The position numbers and the translations under genes are program-made. From positions 1,178,001 to 1,242,000 of the forward strand of contig NZ_AP024653.1 in the NCBI RefSeq assembly GCF_019977335.1: a DNA stretch of 64,000 bases, read 5' to 3'. Position 1 is the first letter of the stretch, and each line of letters begins with the position of its first letter. The DNA comes from Arthrobacter sp. NicSoilB4 (lineage in GTDB: Bacteria; Actinomycetota; Actinomycetes; Actinomycetales; Micrococcaceae). Below are positions 36,601-46,381 of the stretch, in pieces. The notes below the pieces were generated by a model, which was not told where the DNA came from, searched no databases, and saw only the letters and a list, made by a program, of their open reading frames with translations.

Positions 36601-38101
36601 CTCCAAGCTGCCGAACCCCCGCACCGACGAGCGGCTGCTCCTGGGCGTGGCGGACGACCCCGCGCACCAGGACCAGCCCACCGTCTTCTACGAGCCGGAC
36701 CAGGACGGCAACATGGCCATCTACGGCACCGGCGGCTCCGGCAAGTCCGCGGCCCTGCGCGGCATCGCGATCGCGGCCGCCGTCACCCCGCGCGGCGGGC
36801 CGGTCAACGTCTACGGCATCGACTGCGGCTCCTCGGGGCTGAAAATGCTCGATGAGCTGCCGCACGTCGGCGAGATCATCAACGGCGACGACGTCGAACG
36901 CGTCGGCAGGCTGCTGCGCTGGCTCCGGGACCTCGCCGACGACCGCGCGGCCCGCTATTCGGAAGTCCGCGCGTCCACCATCGTCGAATACCGGAAGCTG
37001 GCGAACCTGCCGGACGAGAAGCGGATCTTCGTGCTGGTGGACGGCATGTCCTCCTTCCGCGAGGCCTACGAATACAGCAAGCTCTCGGCGCTGTGGGACA
37101 TCTTCCTGCAGCTCGCCACCGACGGCCGGCCGCTGGGCATCCACCTCGTGGTCAGCGGTGACAGGCCCAACTCGGTGCCGGCGTCGCTGCTGGCCTCGAT
37201 CCAGCGCCGGCTGGTGCTGCGCCTCTCCTCGGAGGACGACTACCTGTCCATGGACGTGCCCAAGGATGTCCTCGGCCAGGCCTCGCCCCCGGGCCGCGGA
37301 CTCTTGGGCAACCTCGAAGTGCAGCTCGCGGTGCTCGGCGGCAACTCAAACCTGGCCGTGCAGGCCCGCGAGGTGCACAAGCTCAGCGAGGCGATGCTGC
37401 GCCAGGGCGTGGAGCGCGCCCCGCAGATCGAACGCCTGCCGGACCAGGTGGACCTCGAGATCCTGCCCGCCGGCAGCCCGGACCTGCCGGTGATCGGCGT
37501 CGACGACGAGACGCTCCAGCCGGCAGAAATCCTGGCCAAGGGCCCGCTGCTGCTGGCCGGGCCTCCCGGTTCCGGCCGCACCGTGGCCCTGGTGACCCTT
37601 GCCTACGCGCTGCGCCGCTCCAACCCCGGCGTCGAACTGATCTATGTCGGCGCCCGGCGTTCCGCCGCCGCGTCGCTGAAACTGTGGGACCGCTCCGTGG
37701 TGGGCATCGACGACGTCGAGGAAGCCATCGATGAGCTGGTGGACTACTCCACCGGCACGCCGGGCAAGCTGGCGATCTTCATCGAGGGGCTGACCGACTT
37801 CACCGACACGGGAGCGGAATCCGGTATCGAACGGCTCGTCACGGCGTCGGTCAAAGCCGAACAGTGGGTGGTCGGCGAATCCGAGACCTCCACCTGGTCC
37901 TCGGCCTGGTCGCTCGCCCAGCCGTTCAAGTCCGGCCGCCGCGGCCTGCTGCTCAACCCCGGCGACATCGACGGCGACAGCCTGCTCAGCACCTCGCTGG
38001 GCCGGATCAGCACGGACTTCGTCCCGGGCCGCGGCTACATCGTGGGCCGCGGCAAGGTCCGCAAACTCCAGGTCGCGCTGCCGCCCGAGAACCGGAACTG
38101 A
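33656..38101 (+). CDS. EssC/EccC-like type VII secretion ATPase with FHA domain (1,481 aa)
   Basis: Residues 1-90 look ubiquitin-like; an FHA domain follows (about 100-195; YIGRGRDADIRL, TSKRHARI, TNSANGL). Two membrane helices lie at about 240-285. Three FtsK/SpoIIIE-type modules come next: D1 with Walker A GGTTGAGKSE (Lys704) and Walker B LIIIVDEFAALA; D2 with GTGGSGKSAAL (Lys1030) but Walker B FVLVDGMSSF; D3 with GPPGSGRTVAL, in which Arg1308 replaces the Walker lysine. Only D1 looks fully active. The build matches EssC of type VII systems: a membrane motor that exports WXG100 proteins, one of which is encoded next. No EccB, EccD, EccE, mycosin, EsaA or EssB gene is visible here. Confidence 0.9.
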   Translation: MRIRLTLRRDPAEAKDLAVTVDGLATVADIATQLWAADPARRGTPPPSNLSLSIEEAFAAGGMKGGVLDRKDNLLESGLRPGSIVSLTQLSEQFGTPGANRGPAAATLRVLSGPDVGREFSLPSGTSYIGRGRDADIRLADPLTSKRHARITVGETVEIVDTNSANGLLMDGLPVTRATLNSSDTVALGDTTVSVVSLGTGHSSAPTSPLIDFNRSPRVVPRFGQQKRMLPAGPKRQEHHAFPYIMLLAPLMMGGILFAVTQNVLSVVFMLMMPLFIVGHYVDQKLQAKRERKEQLKQFRESMAAFRTDITRLQNVERSVRLQEAPSVSDTVDSIYKLGPLLWTHRPEHTGFLGLRFGLGTAPSRIEFEEPNSNDTEAEYMAEIQECMAQFRDIEGVPVVSQLRSAGSFGLAGSRGLVDDVARGMVLQLVGLHSPAEVVLAAITSAQSKERWEWLQWLPHVGSGHSPLSGDHLAAGPAGGSALLSRLEDLIDQREAASQTPRPALRPGVDPLSADLSAPLLPTVLVVVEDDAPVDRGRLTRVLERGPDSGVHVMWVASSVQQLPAACRDFMAVDGDHGTTTGQVRLGRHTFPVSCESLDAGLAAQLARMLTPVVDVGKPLEDDSDLPRAVSYATLIGKDFLDNPAAVAERWTENNSVRASAVPNRKDNGTLRALVGSKGIEPLYLDLKNEGPHALVGGTTGAGKSEFLQSWVMGMAAAYSPDRVSFLFVDYKGGAAFADCLHLPHTVGLVTDLSPHLVRRALTSLRAELHHRERLLNRKKAKDLLELQREADPDAPPYLIIIVDEFAALATEVPEFVDGVVDVAARGRSLGLHLILATQRPAGVIKESLRANTNLRVALRMADEDDAIDILGVPTAAYFDPSIPGRGAAKTGPGRIQGFQTGYAGGWTTEKPQRPQIDIVEMAFGSGPAWAAPAPENPVKEEAAGLNDIARMTANIIKAADVLSIEPPRKPWLDELATTYDFSKLPNPRTDERLLLGVADDPAHQDQPTVFYEPDQDGNMAIYGTGGSGKSAALRGIAIAAAVTPRGGPVNVYGIDCGSSGLKMLDELPHVGEIINGDDVERVGRLLRWLRDLADDRAARYSEVRASTIVEYRKLANLPDEKRIFVLVDGMSSFREAYEYSKLSALWDIFLQLATDGRPLGIHLVVSGDRPNSVPASLLASIQRRLVLRLSSEDDYLSMDVPKDVLGQASPPGRGLLGNLEVQLAVLGGNSNLAVQAREVHKLSEAMLRQGVERAPQIERLPDQVDLEILPAGSPDLPVIGVDDETLQPAEILAKGPLLLAGPPGSGRTVALVTLAYALRRSNPGVELIYVGARRSAAASLKLWDRSVVGIDDVEEAIDELVDYSTGTPGKLAIFIEGLTDFTDTGAESGIERLVTASVKAEQWVVGESETSTWSSAWSLAQPFKSGRRGLLLNPGDIDGDSLLSTSLGRISTDFVPGRGYIVGRGKVRKLQVALPPENRN

Positions 38102-38112
38102 CCCTGTCCCCT

Positions 38113-38178
38113 CCCAACTAGCTCGCAGCAGGGGCCGTTTTGGGCGCCCAAAACGGCCCCTGCTGCGAGCTAGTTGGG
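38113..38178. repeat. 66-bp perfect palindrome (family P1, copy 1)
   Basis: Two 33-bp arms meet with no spacer at GGCGCC; every base pairs. The arm includes CTCGCAGCAGGGGCCGTTTT. A relative lies at 58250-58309. It sits 11 bp after the secretion-ATPase stop and ahead of the WXG100 gene. No T-tract follows, so it is not a textbook Rho-independent terminator, but it could end or process the long operon transcript. Confidence 0.93.
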
Positions 38179-38328
38179 TTCGACGGTGCGGGGATGGGGA
38201 GGTCTGCCCATCGACACGTTTTCTGTGGGCAGGGTAGCTTTTAGGCAATGGACTTCCGGAACAGCCGGGGGCCTTTGGGGGACGCCGACAGAATTCGGAT
38301 CCGTTTCTGTGAATCTAGGAGATAACGC

Positions 38329-38592
38329 ATGGCTATTTGGGGTGCTGACATTGCTCAGCTCAAGACTCTCGGGACCAAGCTGCAGGCCGGTTCGTCAGAG
38401 ATCGACAAGCAGAAGTCGCTGCTGACCAAGGTGCTCGAGGGCACCGACTGGAAGGGCCCGGACGCCGACAAGTTCCGCAGCGAGTGGAACGGCCAGCACG
38501 TTGCCGCCCTGGCGAAGGTCTCCCAGGCGCTGCAGGAGGCCGGCAAGCAGGCCAGCCGCAACGCCACCGAACAGGAAAGCGCTTCCCGCTAG
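38329..38592 (+). CDS. WXG100-family (ESAT-6-like) protein (87 aa)
   Basis: The length, high helix content and central Trp-x-Gly turn (GTDWKGPDADKFRSEW) match WXG100 proteins, which form helical-hairpin dimers and are exported by EssC/EccC motors. ATG at 38329 follows TAGGAG. A strong palindrome and about 150 bp of non-coding DNA separate it from the ATPase gene, so it probably has its own promoter and higher expression. A terminator follows. Only one WXG100 gene is present, suggesting a homodimer. The C terminus (ATEQESASR) has no clear YxxxD/E export signal. Confidence 0.94.
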   Translation: MAIWGADIAQLKTLGTKLQAGSSEIDKQKSLLTKVLEGTDWKGPDADKFRSEWNGQHVAALAKVSQALQEAGKQASRNATEQESASR

Positions 38593-38610
38593 GCCAACGT
38601 TCTTTCGTGG

Positions 38611-38640
38611 AGGGCCCGGACGCAGCAGCGTCCGGGCCCT
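38611..38640 (+). terminator. Hairpin terminator after the WXG100 gene
   Basis: AGGGCCCGGACGC and GCGTCCGGGCCCT are perfect 13-bp arms around a 4-base loop (AGCA), 18 bp after the WXG100 stop codon. A short T-rich stretch (CTTTTT) comes only some 20 bp later. The position and stability support transcription termination. Confidence 0.8.
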
Positions 38641-38689
38641 GCGTGCTTAAGCCCCGCTTTTTGGGCAGCCCGGCGCCCGGGAATCCTGA

Positions 38690-41868
<3,179 letters not shown>

Positions 41869-41959
41869 GTCCGCCCGCCGGCGGGGCCGTTCTGATAGTT
41901 CAGTCACGGAAACGCCCGATCCGGGACCGGACCGCCGCGCCCGCCCGTAGCATAGACAG

Positions 41960-42463
41960 GTGCATCCTCAGATCCTCATCCGCCCCGCAGTTCCGGCCGA
42001 CTACGACGCCATCGCGCGCATCACCCGGGACGCCTACCTGGCCGCGGGCTACTTTGAGAGCGCCGACCACCCGTACATGCGGCAGATCCAGGACGTGGCC
42101 CGCCGGGCAGCGAAGGCCACCATCTGGGTGGCCGAACGCGGGGGCCGGATCGTCGGTTCCGTGACCCTGGCCGTGGCCGGCGAACCCTACGCGGACATCG
42201 CCCAGGGCGACGAGCTGGAGTTCCGGATGCTGGTGGTGGACCCGGACGTGCAGCGAAGCGGCGCCGGCAAAGCCATGGTCGAGGCCATCCTGGACCATGC
42301 CCGGTCGCTGCCCGGGATCAATGCCGTGGCATTGACCACGGGCCTGACCTGGGAAAGCGCCCACGGCCTCTACCAGAAGACCGGCTTCAAGCGGGCCCCG
42401 GAACGCGACTGGGTAGTGCCGGACACGGAGATCAAACTGCTGGTTTACCGCCAGCAGTTGTAA
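41960..42463 (+). CDS. GNAT-family N-acetyltransferase (167 aa)
   Basis: This is a single GNAT fold: an N-terminal ILIRPAVPADYDAIARIT, the core strand GRIVGSVTLAVAG, the acetyl-CoA loop RMLVVDPDVQRSGAGKAMV (the Q/RxxGxG/A motif), and the C-terminal GLYQKTGFKRAPERDW. It would transfer an acetyl group from acetyl-CoA to an amine; the substrate is unknown. The GTG start at 41960 is the only reasonable one. Its own promoter is likely, as 91 bp separate it from the phosphatase gene. Confidence 0.88.
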   Translation: MHPQILIRPAVPADYDAIARITRDAYLAAGYFESADHPYMRQIQDVARRAAKATIWVAERGGRIVGSVTLAVAGEPYADIAQGDELEFRMLVVDPDVQRSGAGKAMVEAILDHARSLPGINAVALTTGLTWESAHGLYQKTGFKRAPERDWVVPDTEIKLLVYRQQL

Positions 42464-42569
42464 CCCGCGGTCCCGGCCGCCCTGAGGGCAGGAGCCGCCG
42501 GCACATACCGTGACCGTGTAGGGTCTTGGTCAATCGAAGCGCTCCTGGCAACGGCATTCTGGAGGATCC

Positions 42570-43091
42570 ATGGCACCGCGCATCCCCGCCTCAATCGACG
42601 GTAAACTCCTCGGCTTGTACCTCTCCGACCACCTGACCGGCGCCACCGCCGGCGTCTCCCGGGTCCAGCGCATGGCCGAGGCCTTCGCCGACACGCCGGT
42701 GTCCGCGGAACTCTCCCGGGTCAGCGCGGAAATCACCAAGGAACGGGACATGCTCCTTGGTCTCATCCACGATCTGGGCGTCCGCCAGCGGCCGCACCGC
42801 CAGGCCGCGGCTTGGCTGGCCGAGCACGCCGGGCGGCTCAAGCTCAACGGCCGGATCGTCCGCCGGTCGCCGATGACCATGGTGCTGGAGGCCGAGCTGA
42901 TGCGCGCCGCGGTCCTGGCCAAGCTCGGCGGCTGGCAGACCCTGGAGGAGCTGGCCCCCGAACTCGGACTCGACCCGGCCACGTTCGCCGCCCTTGGCGA
43001 TGACGCCCGGTCCCAAATCGAGGCCCTCGGCCGAGTCCAGGAGCACGCCCGCAGCAATGCCTTCCGCAAGAACCGGGACATCGGCAGCTGA
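42570..43091 (+). CDS. Conserved hypothetical helical protein (173 aa)
   Basis: I do not recognise the family. The protein appears wholly alpha-helical, soluble, and charged, with repeated heptad-like segments (GVSRVQRMAEAFADT, SAEITKERDMLLGLIHDLGV, MVLEAELMRAAVLAKLGGW). The Glu/His spacing is loosely ferritin-like, but no metal site can be assigned. ATG at 42570 follows GGAGGATCC, a strong ribosome site. It stands alone between the GNAT gene and a long hairpin at 43129-43202. Confidence 0.75.
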   Translation: MAPRIPASIDGKLLGLYLSDHLTGATAGVSRVQRMAEAFADTPVSAELSRVSAEITKERDMLLGLIHDLGVRQRPHRQAAAWLAEHAGRLKLNGRIVRRSPMTMVLEAELMRAAVLAKLGGWQTLEELAPELGLDPATFAALGDDARSQIEALGRVQEHARSNAFRKNRDIGS

Positions 43092-43128
43092 CCGTCGAAA
43101 CCCTCATTCTCTGACGTGCCGTCTCCGT

Positions 43129-43202
43129 CCGGGGGCACATTGGGCGTGATTCTCGATGCCGGCGCTGTAATTGACGGCGTGTCCGCGCCAATGTGCCCCC
43201 GG
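43129..43202. repeat. Long hairpin with 15-bp perfect arms (palindrome P3)
   Basis: CCGGGGGCACATTGG (43129-43143) pairs with CCAATGTGCCCCCGG (43188-43202). A smaller inner pairing (GCCG/CGGC) sits in the 44-base loop. It lies 38 bp after the hypothetical gene and 109 bp before the Rid gene, so it may separate their transcripts. Confidence 0.75.
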
Positions 43203-43310
43203 AACGCAGTAAGCCCGGCAAGAACGACAGATTTCCACCGGTTTACCGGCCCTGGCTTTTGCCGCCCTAAAGTGGTGCCGACTCCACGCCCCACTGCGAA
43301 AGGCACTTCC

Positions 43311-43694
43311 ATGCGCAAGACATTCGGCACCGGTTCCGTCTGGGAACAGAAGGTCGGCTACTCCCGGGCGGTCCAGGTGGACAACACCCTCTACATCTCC
43401 GCCACCGCCGCCAGCGGCGAGGACGGGATCGTGGGCGAGGACTTCTACACCCAGACCCGCTTCATCCTGGACAAGCTCGGCAGCGTCCTCGCCGACGCCG
43501 GTTTCGGCTACGCGGACGTGGTGCAGTCCAAGCTGTACCTGACGGACATCAGCCAGTGGGAGGAAGCCGGACGCGCCCACGGCGAAGTCTTCGGCGAGAT
43601 CCGCCCCACCCTGGCCCTGGTCCACGTGCTCCCGTTCCTGGACCCCAAGATGCTGGTCGAGATCGAACTCGTCGCGCAGAAGAGCGCCAGCTAA
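43311..43694 (+). CDS. Rid (YjgF/YER057c/UK114) family protein (127 aa)
   Basis: The compact fold and trimer-type motifs are present: NTLYISATAAS, FILDKLGSVLADAGFGYADV, VQSKLYLTDISQWEEAG, and RPTLALVHV followed by KMLVEIELVAQ. The Arg before PTLALV is at the position of the ligand-binding arginine of RidA, which hydrolyses reactive enamine/imine intermediates. Whether this is RidA itself or another Rid subgroup is uncertain. ATG at 43311 follows GAAAGG; the longer frame upstream has no support. Confidence 0.87.
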   Translation: MRKTFGTGSVWEQKVGYSRAVQVDNTLYISATAASGEDGIVGEDFYTQTRFILDKLGSVLADAGFGYADVVQSKLYLTDISQWEEAGRAHGEVFGEIRPTLALVHVLPFLDPKMLVEIELVAQKSAS

Positions 43695-43697
43695 CAC

Positions 43698-43760
43698 CAA
43701 CGCGGGGTCACTTACGGTCCGTCCCGGGGCTCCGGATGGGCCGTAAGTGACCCCGCGTTG
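43698..43760. terminator. Palindrome between convergent genes (family P2, copy 1)
   Basis: CAACGCGGGGTCACTTACGG (43698-43717) pairs perfectly with the reverse complement at 43741-43760. The 23-base middle can pair further. It starts 3 bp after the Rid stop codon and ends 13 bp before the stop of the convergent response-regulator gene, which suggests a two-way terminator. A relative is at 59851-59915. Confidence 0.82.
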
Positions 43761-43773
43761 CTTGTAGGCGGGC

Positions 43774-44445
43774 TTAGCCGCCTGCTGCCGGCGGCAGACC
43801 GTAGCGGTGCTCGGGCCGCCCGGTGGTGCCGTAGCGCAGCTGGATGTCGACGGCGCCGTCGTCTGCCAGCGCCGAAAGGTACCGCTGGGCGGTGGCCCGG
43901 GAAACGCCCACCCGGGTGGCCACCTCGGCCGCGGAATACTGCTCGCCCGGTTCCAGCGATTCCAGCACGGCGGCCTCGGTGGCGGACCGGGGCTTGGCCG
44001 AGGCAATGACATCCCCCGGGATGAGCGCGCGCTTCGCCCGCTCCACCGTCTCCTGGGTGACGTTCCCCGGCTGGGCCAGGATCCGCCGATAGCGCGCATA
44101 GGAGCGCAGCAGCTGGGACAGCGATTCGGCCGTGAACGGCTTGAGCAGGTAGCCCAGCGCGCCGCGCCGGAACGCGAGCCGGAGCGAGGCCGTGTCCGCG
44201 GCGGCGCTGAGGATCATCGTGTCCACGTCCAGCTGGTGCAGCAGGTCCAGGCCCGAGGCGTCCGGCAGGTAGACATCCAGCAGCACCAGGTCCGGGCGCA
44301 GGCTGTGGATGGCCTGCAGCGCCTGCGACGCCGATCCGGCCGGGGGCAGCGCGAGGAAGCCGGCCACCGAGTCCACATAGGCCGCATGCAGCTTGGCGAC
44401 GTGGAAATCGTCATCGACAATCAACACCCGGAAGTCCTCAGACAT
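43774..44445 (-). CDS. CitB/DcuR-type response regulator (223 aa)
   Basis: The receiver domain has the acidic pair in VLIVDDDFHVA, the phosphoacceptor Asp in LVLLDVYLPDASG, and conserved Lys in GYLLKPFT. The C-terminal half carries a helix-turn-helix (YSAAEVATRVGVSRATAQRYL) of the kind found in citrate/C4-dicarboxylate regulators. Its partner is the overlapping sensor kinase (8-bp overlap, ATGTCTGA). The likely target is the divergent CitMHS transporter gene; that is inferred from gene order. Confidence 0.92.
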   Translation of the reverse strand: MSEDFRVLIVDDDFHVAKLHAAYVDSVAGFLALPPAGSASQALQAIHSLRPDLVLLDVYLPDASGLDLLHQLDVDTMILSAAADTASLRLAFRRGALGYLLKPFTAESLSQLLRSYARYRRILAQPGNVTQETVERAKRALIPGDVIASAKPRSATEAAVLESLEPGEQYSAAEVATRVGVSRATAQRYLSALADDGAVDIQLRYGTTGRPEHRYGLPPAAGG

Positions 44446-46222
44446 CGATGTCCCTTTCATTGGGCTTCGTTTCACTGGGCGCCGCCGTGTTGGGCGCAGT
44501 CCCTTGCGGCGCTGCCGCAGGGGGCACCGTGGTCCCGGGCAGCGTCGCCATAAACACCGCGCCGGGGCCGCCGGGGGAGCCCGGATCCAGCACCCGCACG
44601 TCCCCGCCGCGGCGGCGCGCCAGCTGGCGCGCCAGTGCCAGCCCCAGGCCGTGGCCGGCGCCCGCCCGGACCGGGCGTTCCGAGGTGGTGAATCCTTCCT
44701 CGAACACCGCATCGGCGCCACTGCCCGCCCCAGCGGCCGGCAGCCCGTCGCCGGAATCCCCGACGACGATATGCAGCGTGCCGCCGCCGGCACCGGTGCC
44801 GGGCCCGTCGAGCACCTCCACCTCCACCCAGCGGTCCGGCGCAGAGCCCGCGACGGCGGCGTTCACGGCATTGTCGATCAGGTTGCCGAGGACCGTCGTG
44901 ACCTCCTGCGGCTCGGTGACCTGGCCTCGGACCAGGGTTTCCGGGCCCAGCCGCAGGGTCACGCCGCGTTCGTCCGCTTCCACGCCCTTGGCACCGAGGA
45001 AGGCCTGCAGGTACGGGTCCTGGAGCAGCTCGGCCTGGTCCACGGGGAACTTCAGCGGCCCGGTGGCTGCCAGCCGGGCAAGATAGTCGCGGGCCTGCTG
45101 GTGCTGGCCGATGCTCATGAAGCCGGCGATCGTGTGGAGCTGGTTGGCGAACTCGTGCCGCTGGGCCCGGAGTGCGGTGGACATGGTCCCCACGGCGTCG
45201 AGCTGGCGGGTCAGCTGCTGGAGTTCGGTCCGGTCCCGCAGCATGACCACCCAGCCCAGGTCCTCGCGTCCGTGCAGGGCCTTGCGGGCGCTGGCCACGA
45301 GCACGCGGCCTCCGGCGAGGAGTTCCACGGCGTCGCCTTCCGCGGCGTCGGCCCGGGTCAGGGCGATCAGCTGCGCCGGCACCGCGGCGTCCGCCCACGG
45401 TGTTCCGGTGAGGTCGGGCTGGCCCAGCAGCCGCTGCGCGGCAGCGTTGAACACGCTGATCCTGCCGTCCGCGGCGATGCCGATCACGCCGTCGTCGACA
45501 CCCTGCAGGACCGCCACCTGGTCGTGGACCAGGGTGCTGATTTCCTCCGGCTCCAGGCCAAGGGTCAGCCGCTGGAGCCGGCGCCGGAGCAGGAAGGAGG
45601 CGGAAACGCCCACCAGCAGCGCGCCGGCGGCGGTCAGGACGATCGGAACGACGTCCCGGGCCAGGCTCTGTCCGATGGTTTCGGTGGAGTAGCCCACGCT
45701 GACCTCGCCCACCACGGTGCCCGAATCCGGGGCGAACACCGGGACCTTGGCCCCGGCGGAGGGGCCGAGGGTTCCGGTGTTCCGGGTGGTGACTTCCTTG
45801 CCCGCCAGGGCCTCGGACGGGTCGGTGCTGACCCGCTCGCCCAGCCGTTCGGCGTCGGGGTGGGCCAGGCGCAGCCCGGTCTCGTCGGTGATGACCACGA
45901 ACAGGGCGCCGGTGCGGGTGCGGGCGCCCTCGGCGGCGGCCATCAGCGGCCCGTTCACCAGTTCGGCGGCCGGGGGAGTGCCGGGCAGGGCGCTGATCTG
46001 CTGGACTTCCGCCCGCACCTGCGGGTCCGAGGCCACGGTGCGGGCCAGCGTCAGGGCCTGGTTCTCCGCCTCGCGGCCCAGCCGATCGTAGGTGAGCCAG
46101 ACGTGGACGGCACTCGTCAGGAGCACCACCAGCGCCACGACGCCGAGCTGGAGCAGCAGGGTCTGGGTGGAGAAACGCAGGGGAGTCCGGCGGGCTAAGC
46201 GCTGCCGGGTCAACCGTGCCAC
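44438..46222 (-). CDS. CitA/DcuS-type sensor histidine kinase (594 aa)
   Basis: The domains are: membrane helix 1 (about 20-42), extracytoplasmic sensor domain of the CitA/DcuS Cache type (about 43-175), membrane helix 2 (about 178-202), PAS domain (about 215-305), a phosphoacceptor helix LRAQRHEFANQLHTIAGFMS, and a HATPase domain (NLIDNAVNAAV, GDSGDGLP, GAGHGLGLALA). A Pro/Ala-rich tail follows. It would sense external citrate or a related carboxylate and phosphorylate the overlapping response regulator. GTG at 46220-46222 has a perfect AAGGAGG ribosome site. Confidence 0.93.
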   Translation of the reverse strand: MARLTRQRLARRTPLRFSTQTLLLQLGVVALVVLLTSAVHVWLTYDRLGREAENQALTLARTVASDPQVRAEVQQISALPGTPPAAELVNGPLMAAAEGARTRTGALFVVITDETGLRLAHPDAERLGERVSTDPSEALAGKEVTTRNTGTLGPSAGAKVPVFAPDSGTVVGEVSVGYSTETIGQSLARDVVPIVLTAAGALLVGVSASFLLRRRLQRLTLGLEPEEISTLVHDQVAVLQGVDDGVIGIAADGRISVFNAAAQRLLGQPDLTGTPWADAAVPAQLIALTRADAAEGDAVELLAGGRVLVASARKALHGREDLGWVVMLRDRTELQQLTRQLDAVGTMSTALRAQRHEFANQLHTIAGFMSIGQHQQARDYLARLAATGPLKFPVDQAELLQDPYLQAFLGAKGVEADERGVTLRLGPETLVRGQVTEPQEVTTVLGNLIDNAVNAAVAGSAPDRWVEVEVLDGPGTGAGGGTLHIVVGDSGDGLPAAGAGSGADAVFEEGFTTSERPVRAGAGHGLGLALARQLARRRGGDVRVLDPGSPGGPGAVFMATLPGTTVPPAAAPQGTAPNTAAPSETKPNERDIDV

Positions 46223-46381
46223 GGCGGTCCTCCTTCGGGTGTGAGCACAATGCGCAAAATGCGTCCAACAAGCAGTATGCCAATCAAATGAGGCAAAGGC
46301 CCAGCCGTGACGCGCGCCACTCTAACGTCTGTAGTACGCATCACACCGGGGTGGTGCGATTCAATGAAGAAGGAGCCGGCC

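Noticed and set aside
33197..37144. A 1,315-codon open frame on the minus strand opposite the EssC-like gene
   Set aside because: It is a high-GC antisense shadow: low-complexity Gly/Arg/Val content, no recognisable domain, and the plus-strand frame has complete FtsK and FHA motifs.
38113..38178. Palindromes considered as insertion-sequence ends
   Set aside because: No transposase, no flanking target duplications, and each palindrome stands alone at a gene end.
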